Below are positions 1-7,223 of a DNA stretch of 8,437 bases, in pieces. This stretch comes from an uncultured Eubacteriales bacterium (lineage in GTDB: Bacteria > Bacillota > Clostridia > Oscillospirales > Oscillospiraceae). The position numbers were made by a program, and so were the translations under genes. Below the pieces are notes generated by a model. It ran no database searches, was not told the DNA's origin, and worked only from the letters and a program-made list of their open reading frames with translations. Positions within the stretch are counted from its first letter, which is position 1. The number at the start of each line of letters is the position of its first letter. The DNA lies in assembly GCA_900321335.1 (NCBI GenBank), contig ONVR01000060.1, positions 1 through 8,437 on the forward strand. The letters are read 5' to 3'.

Positions 1-2205
1 ATGGGGACCGTGTGCTATATCAAGCAGCTTCTGCGGGTTCCCGGCGGCGGGATCAAGGTCCTTGTGGAAGGACAGCACCGGGCAAAGCTGGTTAAGATTC
101 TCGGCAGCCGCACCTTTTTCTTTGCGGAGGTCGAGCCGGTCTACGAGAATAAGATCCAAAAAAGTACCGTCAAAAACGAGGCGCTGATCCGCAAGGCTAT
201 TGAGCTGTTTGACGCCTATGCCAGCGTATCCAACAACGTGTCCAAGGAAACGGTTTTGAGCATCACAGGCTCCAACGATCCGGGGTACGTGGCCGATTAT
301 ATCGCCCAGAACGTGTACTTAAAGCCGGCAGACAAGCAGAAAATTCTTGCCTGCGAGAAACCAGCCAAGCGGATCGAACTGATTTGCGGCATGCTGGAGA
401 GCGAGCTGGAGATCCTGGCCATTGAGCAGCAGATCGGCGAAAAGCTCCAGTCCCGGCTGATGCATCAGCAGCGGGAGAATATTCTCCGGGAACAGCTGCA
501 TGTGATCCAGTCGGAGCTGGGGGATGAGACGGATTCCGCCTATGAGATGGAGCAGTACCGGGAGAAGATCATAGCTCTTGGGCTGGATCCCGATTCTGAG
601 GAGAAGCTCCTCAAGGACGTTTCCAAGCTGGAAAAGCAGCCGTTTGGCTCCTCGGAGGCCTCCGTTCTGAAAAACTATCTGGACGTGTGCCTGGAGCTCC
701 CCTGGAACGCCAGCACCAGGGAGCGTCTGGACATCGCCGCCGCCAGAAAGATTCTTGACGATGACCACTTTGGTCTGGAGAAGGTCAAGGAGCGGATTTT
801 GGAGTTTCTGGCTGTGCGTCAGTTTGCCCCGGCATCCAAGGGCTCCATTATCTGCCTTGTAGGCCCTCCCGGCGTCGGTAAAACGTCCATTGCCATCAGC
901 GTGGCAAGAGCCCTGAACCGGAATCTGGCTCGGATCGCTCTGGGCGGAATTCACGACGAGGCGGAGATCCGTGGCCATAGAAAAACCTATGTGGGAGCGA
1001 TGCCCGGACGGATCATCACTGCGCTGATCCAGGCCAAATCCAAAAACCCGCTGATGCTTCTCGACGAGATCGACAAGTTGGGCAGCGACTACCGGGGCGA
1101 TCCCTCCTCGGCTTTGCTGGAGGCATTGGATCCGGAGCAGAACGCCAAGTTCCGCGATAACTTCATTGAACTGCCCTTTGATCTGTCTGACGTGATGTTT
1201 ATCACCACTGCCAATACCACCAGCACCATTCCCCGGCCTCTGCTGGACCGGATGGAGGTCATTGAGCTGTCCAGCTACACCGATATGGAAAAGCTGCAGA
1301 TCTGCAAGGACCATCTGATCCCCAAGCAGCGGAAAAAACACGGCTTGACGGCCAGACAGTTCAAAATGTCCGACGACGCCATCCGGGAAACCATCTCCGG
1401 CTATACGAGAGAATCCGGCGTCCGGATCCTGGAACGGATGGTGGCACAGGCATGCCGGAAAGCGGTCGTTGGCATCGTTTCCGGAGAGATCAAGAGCGCC
1501 AACGTAAAAGCAGGCAATCTGGAGAGCTATCTGGGAACGAGAAAGTATCTTCCCGATACCTTGAATGCCCAGGATGAAGTGGGGCTGGTCCGCGGCCTGG
1601 CCTGGACAGCCGTCGGAGGAGAGACGCTTGAGGTCGAGGTCAATATTGTACCCGGAACCGGAAAGGTCGCGCTGACCGGCAATCTGGGTGACGTGATGAA
1701 GGAGTCTGCCAATATTGCCCTTACCTTTATCCGCAGTAGAGCGGGGCGACTGGGCATCGACAGCGATTTTTACAAGAACAGCGACATTCACGTTCACTTT
1801 CCGGAGGGGGCTGTGCCCAAGGACGGTCCGTCTGCCGGCATCACCATGACCATGGCGCTGATTTCCGCTCTGACCGGTGCACCCGTCCGGCGTGATATCG
1901 CCATGACCGGCGAGGTCACCCTGCGGGGGCGGATCCTCGCTATCGGCGGGCTGAAGGAGAAAACCATGGCCGCCCTGCGGGCCGGGATCAAGACCGTGAT
2001 CATCCCCGCAGAGAACGAGCGGGATCTGGAAGAGATCGACCAGACCGTCCGCAGAAGTCTTGAATTTGTGCTGGCCTCTCACGTGGACGATGTAGTGGAC
2101 TTTGTGATGCCCTCCCTGCAGGAGACGGTCAAAGCCAGAGTGCAGCCGCCTGCGATTTTGACAGACGGCAAGCTCTCCGGAGACGCCACGGCGGTTCGGC
2201 AGTAG
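1..2205 (+). CDS. lon: ATP-dependent protease Lon (LonA type), N-terminus missing at the window edge
   Basis: Cytoplasmic ATP-dependent serine protease that unfolds and degrades damaged and regulatory proteins as a hexameric ring. The visible 734 residues hold the rest of the N-terminal substrate-binding domain (about 1-110), a helical/coiled-coil stretch (about 110-240), the AAA+ module with Walker A GPPGVGKT (288-295) and Walker B LMLLDEID (351-358), and the C-terminal protease domain with catalytic Ser611 in PKDGPSAG and Lys654 in GGLKEK. The Ser-Lys spacing of 43 equals that of E. coli S679/K722. Aligning the first residues (MGTVCYIKQLL) with E. coli VGTVASILQML puts them near E. coli residue 70, so the Met at base 1 is probably internal and about 65-70 codons lie upstream of the window. 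The last roughly 25 residues form a family-variable tail. All catalytic residues are intact. engB follows after 8 nt. The identification is certain; only the start is unseen. Confidence 0.97.
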   Translation: MGTVCYIKQLLRVPGGGIKVLVEGQHRAKLVKILGSRTFFFAEVEPVYENKIQKSTVKNEALIRKAIELFDAYASVSNNVSKETVLSITGSNDPGYVADYIAQNVYLKPADKQKILACEKPAKRIELICGMLESELEILAIEQQIGEKLQSRLMHQQRENILREQLHVIQSELGDETDSAYEMEQYREKIIALGLDPDSEEKLLKDVSKLEKQPFGSSEASVLKNYLDVCLELPWNASTRERLDIAAARKILDDDHFGLEKVKERILEFLAVRQFAPASKGSIICLVGPPGVGKTSIAISVARALNRNLARIALGGIHDEAEIRGHRKTYVGAMPGRIITALIQAKSKNPLMLLDEIDKLGSDYRGDPSSALLEALDPEQNAKFRDNFIELPFDLSDVMFITTANTTSTIPRPLLDRMEVIELSSYTDMEKLQICKDHLIPKQRKKHGLTARQFKMSDDAIRETISGYTRESGVRILERMVAQACRKAVVGIVSGEIKSANVKAGNLESYLGTRKYLPDTLNAQDEVGLVRGLAWTAVGGETLEVEVNIVPGTGKVALTGNLGDVMKESANIALTFIRSRAGRLGIDSDFYKNSDIHVHFPEGAVPKDGPSAGITMTMALISALTGAPVRRDIAMTGEVTLRGRILAIGGLKEKTMAALRAGIKTVIIPAENERDLEEIDQTVRRSLEFVLASHVDDVVDFVMPSLQETVKARVQPPAILTDGKLSGDATAVRQ

Positions 2206-2209
2206 GTGA
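2204..2209 (+). promoter_or_regulatory. Shine-Dalgarno of engB overlapping the lon stop codon
   Basis: AGGTGA overlaps the last two bases of the lon TAG stop (2203-2205) and lies 4 nt before the GTG at 2214. This supports the GTG start for engB and translational coupling to lon. Confidence 0.6.
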
Positions 2210-2213
2210 CGGC

Positions 2214-2795
2214 GTGAATCTGAACAATGTGGAATTCATCAAATCGGCGGTAAGTCCGTCGGCCTTTATCCGTGACGGTCTGCCCCAGATCGTATTTGCC
2301 GGGAAGTCCAACGTGGGTAAGTCCTCCGTCATCAATAAGATTCTCAATCGGAAGAACTTTGCCCGTGTGGGCGCTTCACCGGGTAAAACAGTGAATATCA
2401 ATTATTTTCTGGTGGATCGGAAGGCCTACTTTGTAGACCTGCCCGGGTACGGCTACGCAAAAGTATCCAAACAGGAGCGTGACCGCTGGGGCCGACTGAT
2501 GGAGAGCTACTTTGCCGCGGCGGAGGGAATGACCCTCGGCGTGATGATCGTGGATTGCCGCCACAACCCCACCGGGGATGATGTTACGATGGCAAAATGG
2601 TTCAAGAACGCGGGCCGGGATTTTGTGATCGTCGCCAATAAGCTCGATAAGGTCAAAAAAAGCGATCTGGATGGCAACCTTGCCCAGATCCGGCAGACGC
2701 TGGAATTGGATGCGCATGTGGAGATCATTCCCTTCTCCGCGGAGAAAGGAACCAATCGGGAGGCACTGGTGGCACGCATCGACGCCTGCGTCTGA
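2214..2795 (+). CDS. engB: Ribosome biogenesis GTP-binding protein EngB (YsxC/YihA)
   Basis: TRAFAC-class GTPase needed for large ribosomal subunit assembly in bacteria. All G motifs are present in the 193 residues: G1 GKSNVGKSS (30-38), the EngB-type switch I region SPGKTVNINYF (55-65), G3 DLPGYGYAKV (75-84), G4 NKLDK (142-146) and G5 SAEKG (175-179). The length is normal for the family. The start is GTG, chosen because it is preceded by AGGTGA at 2204-2209 and because the N-terminus (FIKSAVSPSAFIRDGLPQIVFAGKSN) fits the usual EngB opening. It sits 8 nt after lon; lon-engB adjacency is common in Firmicutes (lonA-ysxC in B. subtilis), which supports both calls and suggests co-transcription. 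Nothing unusual was seen in the protein. Confidence 0.96.
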   Translation: MNLNNVEFIKSAVSPSAFIRDGLPQIVFAGKSNVGKSSVINKILNRKNFARVGASPGKTVNINYFLVDRKAYFVDLPGYGYAKVSKQERDRWGRLMESYFAAAEGMTLGVMIVDCRHNPTGDDVTMAKWFKNAGRDFVIVANKLDKVKKSDLDGNLAQIRQTLELDAHVEIIPFSAEKGTNREALVARIDACV

Positions 2796-2817
2796 ACGGT
2801 AATTTTGGAGGAGAAAA

Positions 2818-3498
2818 ATGACAAACGTACTGAATCATCTGGACTGGTCATTTCTCGTTAATATTCTGCTCACCGTGATCCCGGCGCTGGTGTGCATTAC
2901 GCTCCATGAGCTAAGCCACGGGCTTGTCGCGTACAAACTGGGTGACCCAACGGCAAAAAACGCCGGCAGGCTGACGCTCAATCCCATCAAGCATATCGAT
3001 ATCATGGGTCTGCTTATGATGCTCATTGCCCGTTTTGGCTGGGCAAAGCCCGTCCCGGTGGATATGCGCTATTTCAAAAATCCTAAACGCGGCATGGCCG
3101 TTACGGCCCTGGCAGGTCCTGTGTCCAACGTGCTCATTGCCGCCGTGGCCTTTGCCCTGTACGGCGGCGTCTTCGACGCACTGCGGAAAAGCGGCGTGGG
3201 CCAGGTGATCCTGGAGATCATATACACGACAGGGTATCTGAGTCTGGCTCTTGCGCTGTTTAATCTGATCCCCATTCCGCCGCTGGACGGTTCAAAGGTG
3301 CTTTTCTCCCTTCTGCCGGACCGGGCCTATGGAAAGCTCCTGCGCTATGAGCGATACGGCTCTATCCTTCTGTTGCTGATCGTGGTTCTCGGTGTTACAC
3401 GGGGCCCGCTGCAGCAGGCGACCAGCTATCTGGTACAGCAGTTTTTGCACATTTCTGTTTGGATGAATTCTCTGATAAGTGGTTTGGTGAACCGATGA
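2818..3498 (+). CDS. Site-2 protease family (M50) membrane zinc metalloprotease
   Basis: Integral membrane protein of 226 residues from the S2P/M50 family. The zinc site is visible: HELSH at 30-34 (ligands His30 and His34, catalytic Glu31) in the first hydrophobic segment, and NLIPIPPLDG at 149-158 with Asp157 as the expected third ligand. The AGPVSN motif (99-104) is typical of the short, PDZ-lacking Firmicute group. Hydrophobic segments lie at about 11-30, 60-72, 97-116, 130-156 and 181-195. The start is well set by GGAGGAG at 2807-2813. There is no PDZ domain, so it is not RseP/RasP; the substrate is unknown. It lies 22 nt after engB, and its stop overlaps the scpA start (ATGA at 3495-3498). 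A role in regulated intramembrane proteolysis is inferred from the family only. Confidence 0.93.
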   Translation: MTNVLNHLDWSFLVNILLTVIPALVCITLHELSHGLVAYKLGDPTAKNAGRLTLNPIKHIDIMGLLMMLIARFGWAKPVPVDMRYFKNPKRGMAVTALAGPVSNVLIAAVAFALYGGVFDALRKSGVGQVILEIIYTTGYLSLALALFNLIPIPPLDGSKVLFSLLPDRAYGKLLRYERYGSILLLLIVVLGVTRGPLQQATSYLVQQFLHISVWMNSLISGLVNR

Positions 3499-4283
3499 AC
3501 GATCCGATCTATCACCTGGAAGGTGTAGTCAAAACAAAAGACGACGCCGAAGATTTCGAGGGACCTCTGAATCTGATTCTCCAGCTTTTGAGCAAGAATA
3601 AAATTGAGATTCGTGATGTGAGCATTTCCGCCCTTCTGGACCAGTATCTGGCGTACCTGGATGAAATGGCTCCGATGGATCTGGAGATCGCCAGCGAGTT
3701 TGTCGCCATGGCCTCGCACCTGATGTACATCAAAACAAAGGTACTTCTGGCAGGGGACGAGGAGGTCTCGGAGCTGGAACAGCTTCTCAGTTCTCTGGAG
3801 AGCCTGAAGGCGCGGGACGTGTACGGGCAGATCAAACAGATCACCGACGCCTTTGCCGAGATGTTCCGGCAGGGGGCCGGACTGCTTTCAAAACCCCAGG
3901 AGCCCATTGCCGTTGACAAACAATACCGCTATGAGCACGACAGAATGGATCTGCTGCAGGCGCTGACACAGGTTACCAACCGGGAAATTTTGCCGGATAT
4001 CGTAATCAGCCAGCTGCCCATTCCCAAGCGGATCGTCTATTCCATCGACAAGAAAGCGGATGAACTCGTCCAGCGACTCCGCACCGGCGGCGCCATGCGC
4101 GTGCGCGAGCTCTTTTCCGACTGCGGCAGCCGCTCGGAAATGGTAGCCACTTTTCTGGTGATCCTGGAGCTTTGCCGGAGCGGTAACGTGCTGCTCGCCG
4201 GCGGAGACGATCAGATGACCATAACCTACAGCCAGACGGCTGAACCTGTTGAGATTGGAGATGAGCAGGACGGATACGCGTGA
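3495..4283 (+). CDS. scpA: Segregation and condensation protein A (kleisin ScpA)
   Basis: Kleisin subunit that bridges the SMC heads in the bacterial SMC-ScpAB complex, which organises and segregates the chromosome. The N-terminal kleisin signature EDFEGPLNLILQLLSKNKIEI lies at about 19-39, followed by VSISALLDQYLAYL and the conserved SEFVAMASHLMYIKTKVLL (68-85). The C-terminal winged-helix part is at about 190-255 (VRELFSDCGSRSEMVATFLVILEL). I chose the ATG at 3495, which overlaps the preceding TGA as ATGA and gives 262 residues. An in-frame ATG at 3459 would add 12 residues but would overlap the M50 gene by 40 nt and has no good ribosome-binding site. A modest GGTGA at 3486-3490 serves the chosen start. 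It overlaps scpB by 23 nt, as expected for a co-translated pair. Confidence 0.94.
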   Translation: MNDPIYHLEGVVKTKDDAEDFEGPLNLILQLLSKNKIEIRDVSISALLDQYLAYLDEMAPMDLEIASEFVAMASHLMYIKTKVLLAGDEEVSELEQLLSSLESLKARDVYGQIKQITDAFAEMFRQGAGLLSKPQEPIAVDKQYRYEHDRMDLLQALTQVTNREILPDIVISQLPIPKRIVYSIDKKADELVQRLRTGGAMRVRELFSDCGSRSEMVATFLVILELCRSGNVLLAGGDDQMTITYSQTAEPVEIGDEQDGYA

Positions 4284-4872
4284 GATCCAAAGCGCCCTGG
4301 AGGCCATTTTGTTTGCGGCAGGGGAGCCGGTACCCGTCCGGCGGATTGCCGCGGCTCTGAATCTGGAACCAGAGGACGTAGAGCAGGCGGCAGACGCCTT
4401 GGCGAACCAGTACGGATTTGATCGCAGAGGAATGCGGATCGTCCGGTTGGACGACTGCTACCAGATGTGTTCCAGTCCGGAGTATGCTGACCTCATCCGA
4501 CTGATCCTGGAGACGAGAAAGCCGCCCCAGCTGTCCCAGCCAGCTCTGGAAGTCCTCGCCGTGGTGGCGTATTTTCAGCCGGTTACCCGCGCCTATATTG
4601 AACAGGTGCGCGGCGTTGACTGTACCTATACCGTTAAAACACTTGTGGAGCGGGGACTGATTGAAGAGGCAGGACGCCTGGAGGTTCCCGGCAGGCCCAT
4701 GCTGTTTCGGACGACTAAGGTCTTTTTGCGAACCTTCGGGCTGAAGAGCCTGATGGATCTTCCCGAGCTTCCGGAAAAGCAGCCGGATCTGGACGCCCAG
4801 GCCCAGCTGGAAAAGGCCATTTCCGCGCTGCAGCCCGCGGCGGGTGATCCGCCCCCGGAGGAGTCGTCATGA
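4261..4872 (+). CDS. scpB: Segregation and condensation protein B (ScpB)
   Basis: Dimeric protein with tandem winged helices that binds ScpA and regulates the SMC ring. Family landmarks are IQSALEAILFAAGEPV (9-24), LSQPALEVLAVVAYFQPVTR (91-110), YTVKTLVERGLI (123-134) and PGRPMLFRTTKVFLRTFGL (143-161). The tail after about 170 is acidic and proline-rich. The ATG at 4261 gives 203 residues and a 23-nt overlap with scpA. GGAG (4257-4260) touches this ATG directly, so it is not a normally spaced ribosome-binding site; initiation probably relies on coupling with scpA. A TTG at 4249 is a possible longer start (207 residues) but also lacks a clear Shine-Dalgarno. The gene ends in an ATGA overlap with the DUF2953 gene. 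Confidence 0.94.
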   Translation: MSRTDTREIQSALEAILFAAGEPVPVRRIAAALNLEPEDVEQAADALANQYGFDRRGMRIVRLDDCYQMCSSPEYADLIRLILETRKPPQLSQPALEVLAVVAYFQPVTRAYIEQVRGVDCTYTVKTLVERGLIEEAGRLEVPGRPMLFRTTKVFLRTFGLKSLMDLPELPEKQPDLDAQAQLEKAISALQPAAGDPPPEESS

Positions 4873-5555
4873 AAGCGATGATCATCATCGGTTGTATTCT
4901 GCTGGCGCTTTTCCTGATCGGCCTGATCCGGGCCGGGGTTGAGGTCGAGTACAGTCAGGACGGGTTTTCTCTGCGCCTGCACGGCGGACCTTTCCGCTTT
5001 GTGATTTTTCCCAGGAAGAAAGCGGATACGCAGAAAGCGCCCCGGGAAAAGAAAAAGAAGCAGAAAAAGAAGTCGGAGCCAGAAGGGGAACGGGACAAGA
5101 CCCCTCCAAAAATCGGGGGCACGATCGATCTTGTACTTCAGGCGCTGCCGGTGCTGAAAGATTTTCTCTCCCGGTTTTTCCACAAGCTGCTGATCAAGGA
5201 TCTGACGGTCTACTTCGGCTCCGGCGGAGAGGACCCCTATAAGGCGGCTATGAATTTCGGATATGTTTCCGCTGCGGCGGGCATGATTCTTCCCGTGCTG
5301 GAAAACAATTTCCGCGTTAAAAAAAGAGATATCCGTACCAATATCAGCTTTGACGCTGATAAACCGTATGTATACCTTCACGCCTGGCTCAGCATTGCCC
5401 TGTGGGAGGTGCTTTATGCTGCGTGGGTCTTTGTTAAATTCGGGTTTCGTTATTTTGTATGCAATCAAAACAGAAAGGCGGTAAATGAGAATGGAAAAAC
5501 ATCCGATCGGGGATCTGATGGAGTCCACCATGTCGAAGATCCGGGAAATGGTTGA
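4869..5555 (+). CDS. DUF2953 family membrane-anchored protein (YtfI-like)
   Basis: Protein of 228 residues and unknown biochemical role. It has one N-terminal hydrophobic helix (about 4-20), a short beta-rich stretch VEVEYSQDGFSLRLHGGPFRFVIFP (24-48), then a highly basic linker (49-77, with runs of Lys around 61-68) and a helical C-terminal half that includes the family-like VYFGSGGEDPYKAAMNFGYVSAAAGMILPVLE (114-145). In B. subtilis the DUF2953 gene ytfI sits beside ytfJ, as here, which suggests a linked sporulation or forespore role (inference). The start is firm: GGAGGAG at 4857-4863 and an ATGA overlap with scpB. The last 21 codons overlap ytfJ out of frame (from 5491), giving a polar tail (KTSDRGSDGVHHVEDPGNG) that looks unconserved and may come from loss of an earlier stop. 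Confidence 0.85.
   Translation: MKAMIIIGCILLALFLIGLIRAGVEVEYSQDGFSLRLHGGPFRFVIFPRKKADTQKAPREKKKKQKKKSEPEGERDKTPPKIGGTIDLVLQALPVLKDFLSRFFHKLLIKDLTVYFGSGGEDPYKAAMNFGYVSAAAGMILPVLENNFRVKKRDIRTNISFDADKPYVYLHAWLSIALWEVLYAAWVFVKFGFRYFVCNQNRKAVNENGKTSDRGSDGVHHVEDPGNG
5476..5481 (+). promoter_or_regulatory. Shine-Dalgarno of ytfJ inside the DUF2953 gene
   Basis: AGGCGG lies within the 3' end of the DUF2953 coding sequence. It is 9 nt before the ATG at 5491 and only 3 nt before the in-frame ATG at 5485, which favours the later start. Confidence 0.5.
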
Positions 5556-5922
5556 TGTCAACACAGTTGTCGGTCAGCCGATCTCTACGCCCGACGGCGT
5601 GACGGTGATCCCTGTCTCCAAGGTCAGCTTTGGCTTTGCCAGCGGCGGCAGTGATTTCACCGGCAAGGGAAAGCCCTCCGGAACGTCCAATCCCTTTGGA
5701 GGCGGCAGCGGCGCCGGCGTGAACATCACGCCTATCGCGTTTCTTGTCCTCAAAGATGGAAATGTGCGCCTGATCAACGTCTCTCCCCATGAGCACACGG
5801 CCATTGACAACATCATTGACATGGTTCCCGAAGTAGTCGATAAACTGACGGGCGCCATGAGCAGAAAAAAAGAAGCAAAAGCTGAGGATGTTGTTATAGA
5901 AGATCCGGAGCCTCAGGAATAA
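5491..5922 (+). CDS. ytfJ: GerW family sporulation protein (YtfJ)
   Basis: Small protein (143 residues) of the GerW/YtfJ family, made in the forespore in B. subtilis and linked to spore properties and germination; its molecular function is not established. Landmarks are HPIGDLMESTMSKIREMVDVNTVVGQPI (4-31), the family core VSKVSFGFASGGSDF (42-56), a Gly/Ser-rich loop (59-77) and ITPIAFLVLKDGNVRLI (79-95). The tail after about 120 is charged. I chose the ATG at 5491 because MEKHPIGDLM lines up with the usual family N-terminus (B. subtilis MAEHPIEGLM, recalled) and the Shine-Dalgarno spacing is better. An in-frame ATG at 5485 would add two residues (Met-Arg). It overlaps the DUF2953 gene by 65 nt in another frame. 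Its presence is the main evidence that the host forms endospores or descends from a spore former. Confidence 0.9.
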   Translation: MEKHPIGDLMESTMSKIREMVDVNTVVGQPISTPDGVTVIPVSKVSFGFASGGSDFTGKGKPSGTSNPFGGGSGAGVNITPIAFLVLKDGNVRLINVSPHEHTAIDNIIDMVPEVVDKLTGAMSRKKEAKAEDVVIEDPEPQE

Positions 5923-5959
5923 TACGCGGCACACAGCAGATACTAAACACTGCCGACAA

Positions 5960-6005
5960 ACGGGACTTGCCAGAGGCCGGCATTTTCGGCTCCGGCAGGT
6001 CCCGT
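5960..6005 (+). terminator. Inverted repeat after ytfJ, possible terminator or attenuator
   Basis: The left arm ACGGGACTTGCC (5960-5971) pairs with the right arm GGCAGGTCCCGT (5994-6005) over 12 bp with one G-U pair. GCCG and CGGC inside extend the stem around a loop near GCATTTT. The downstream bases (GTTGTATC) are only partly U-rich, so a classical Rho-independent terminator is not certain. The position, 38 nt after the ytfJ stop and before the next gene, fits the end of the lon-ytfJ transcript. A partial terminator that lets some reading into the carboxypeptidase gene is equally possible. Confidence 0.5.
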
Positions 6006-6043
6006 GTTGTATCAAACAGGAACAGGCCCTCTCAACATGGGCC

Positions 6044-6050
6044 GGGGTGG
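6044..6050 (+). promoter_or_regulatory. Shine-Dalgarno of the DD-carboxypeptidase gene
   Basis: GGGGTGG lies 5 nt before the ATG at 6056 and itself contains the two upstream in-frame GTG codons (6047, 6050). The ATG is therefore the likely start. The site directly follows a short GGCCC/GGGCC inverted repeat (6025-6029 and 6039-6043). Confidence 0.5.
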
Positions 6051-6055
6051 TGTTT

Positions 6056-7207
6056 ATGGAGAGAAAAATTTTTGTCATTGTCCTCTTGGGGATCTGGCTT
6101 GTTCTGGGACTGTCGATTTCCGGAAGCGCGGCCTTTACAGATCCTATTTCCGCTGAGTGCGCCGTTTTGATGGATACCGGAAGCGGCGATATTCTGCTGG
6201 ATGAAAACGGGACGGACAGGCATCTGATCGCCAGCACCACAAAAATACTGACCGCCCTCGTTGTTCTGGAAACCTGCGGGCTTGATGAAACGGTGACAGT
6301 ATCGGCGGAGAGTGCCGCAGTAGAGGGCTCTTCCATTTACCTGGAACCAGGGGAACAACTGTCCGTCAGAGAACTGCTTTACGGGCTTTTGATGGAGTCC
6401 GGAAACGACGCCGCCGACGCATTGGCGCGGCATGCTGCGGGCAGTCTTGAGGCCTTTGCTGACAGGATGAATGAACAGGCCCGTTTACTCGGGTGTGAGA
6501 ACTCCCATTTTGAAAATCCCCACGGTCTGGATGGGCAGGAGCACTACTCCTGTGCTGTGGATCTGGCGCGGATAACGGCTCAGGCAATGCAAAATGAGAC
6601 GTTTCGGCAGATCGTATCCACAAAAACAGCCCAGGTGGGTTCCAGAAGCTACACAAACCACAACAAGCTGCTGTGGCAGTACGATGGTACCCTTGGGGTG
6701 AAGACTGGTTATACCATGGCGGCCGGGCGGATCCTCGTTTCCTGCGCGGCAAGAGAAGGTCTTGAGTTGATTTGCGTGACCATCTCCGCCCCGGACGACT
6801 GGAGCGATCATGAGGCAATACTCGATTGGGCATTTTCTCAGTATAAACGTGTCACACTCCCGGAAAAAGAGGACAATCTATTTTCTCTACCGGTAGTTGC
6901 AGGGGAGACCACCGCCGTCTCCGTTGTCCCGAGGGATCAGCGGTTGCTGCTGGTGGAAAAAGATCGTGAAGTGACATACCGGACGGAACTTCCGAAATTC
7001 GTGTACGCTCCGGTGTATCAGGGAGAACATGCCGGTTTCCTCACTGCGCTGGTGGACGGACAGGAGATTGGTCGAATCGACCTTTTCTATGCTGCATCCG
7101 TAGAGGAGGATGGGGCTTCCCGGCTGAATACCTGGGAAAAGATCCGCAGAGCCTGGGCGCTGGCGGAAAAGTATGGGGGCAATCCCCTGATTTACTATAC
7201 CGATTGA
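6056..7207 (+). CDS. Secreted D-alanyl-D-alanine carboxypeptidase (peptidase S11, PBP5/DacF-like)
   Basis: Low-molecular-weight penicillin-binding protein that removes the terminal D-Ala from peptidoglycan pentapeptides outside the membrane, limiting cross-linking. From the ATG at 6056 it has 383 residues: a signal peptide (ERK then a hydrophobic core at about 5-19, likely cleavage near SGSAA, 22-26), then the active-site triad motifs SxxK (Ser60-Thr-Thr-Lys63), SGN (115-117) and KTG (216-218). The S11 C-terminal beta domain spans about 266-345. The last residues (LNTWEKIRRAWALAEKYGG) could form the amphipathic membrane-anchoring helix typical of the family. GTG codons at 6047 and 6050 are alternative starts but lie in the ribosome-binding site. 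Position after scpAB and ytfJ and before the pseudouridine synthase recalls dacB in B. subtilis, so a sporulation (cortex) role is possible but not shown. Paralogues cannot be told apart here, so no symbol is given. Confidence 0.94.
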   Translation: MERKIFVIVLLGIWLVLGLSISGSAAFTDPISAECAVLMDTGSGDILLDENGTDRHLIASTTKILTALVVLETCGLDETVTVSAESAAVEGSSIYLEPGEQLSVRELLYGLLMESGNDAADALARHAAGSLEAFADRMNEQARLLGCENSHFENPHGLDGQEHYSCAVDLARITAQAMQNETFRQIVSTKTAQVGSRSYTNHNKLLWQYDGTLGVKTGYTMAAGRILVSCAAREGLELICVTISAPDDWSDHEAILDWAFSQYKRVTLPEKEDNLFSLPVVAGETTAVSVVPRDQRLLLVEKDREVTYRTELPKFVYAPVYQGEHAGFLTALVDGQEIGRIDLFYAASVEEDGASRLNTWEKIRRAWALAEKYGGNPLIYYTD

Positions 7208-7223
7208 AAACAAAGGTGATTCC

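Noticed and set aside
1..3. ATG at base 1 as the true start of lon
   Set aside because: Alignment with E. coli Lon places it near residue 70, and the conserved N-terminal strands are missing. The Met corresponds to an internal position.
319..2082. A 587-codon open frame on the - strand opposite lon
   Set aside because: It is fully antisense to a clear lon gene with intact catalytic motifs. The translation is rich in Gly, Gln, His and Asp with no recognisable domain, and it reflects the codon bias of lon.
3459..3494. Longer scpA start at the ATG at 3459
   Set aside because: It would overlap the M50 gene by 40 nt, add residues not typical of ScpA and lacks a ribosome-binding site; the ATG at 3495 gives the common ATGA overlap.
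4626..5564. A 312-codon open frame on the - strand opposite scpB and DUF2953
   Set aside because: It covers two well-supported + strand genes, and its translation shows no family motif; its Leu/Phe-rich run is the antisense of the Lys-rich linker of DUF2953.
5434..6336. A 300-codon open frame on the - strand spanning ytfJ and the start of the carboxypeptidase gene
   Set aside because: It is antisense to both genes and to the inverted repeat between them. The translation is low in recognisable structure and has no good start context.
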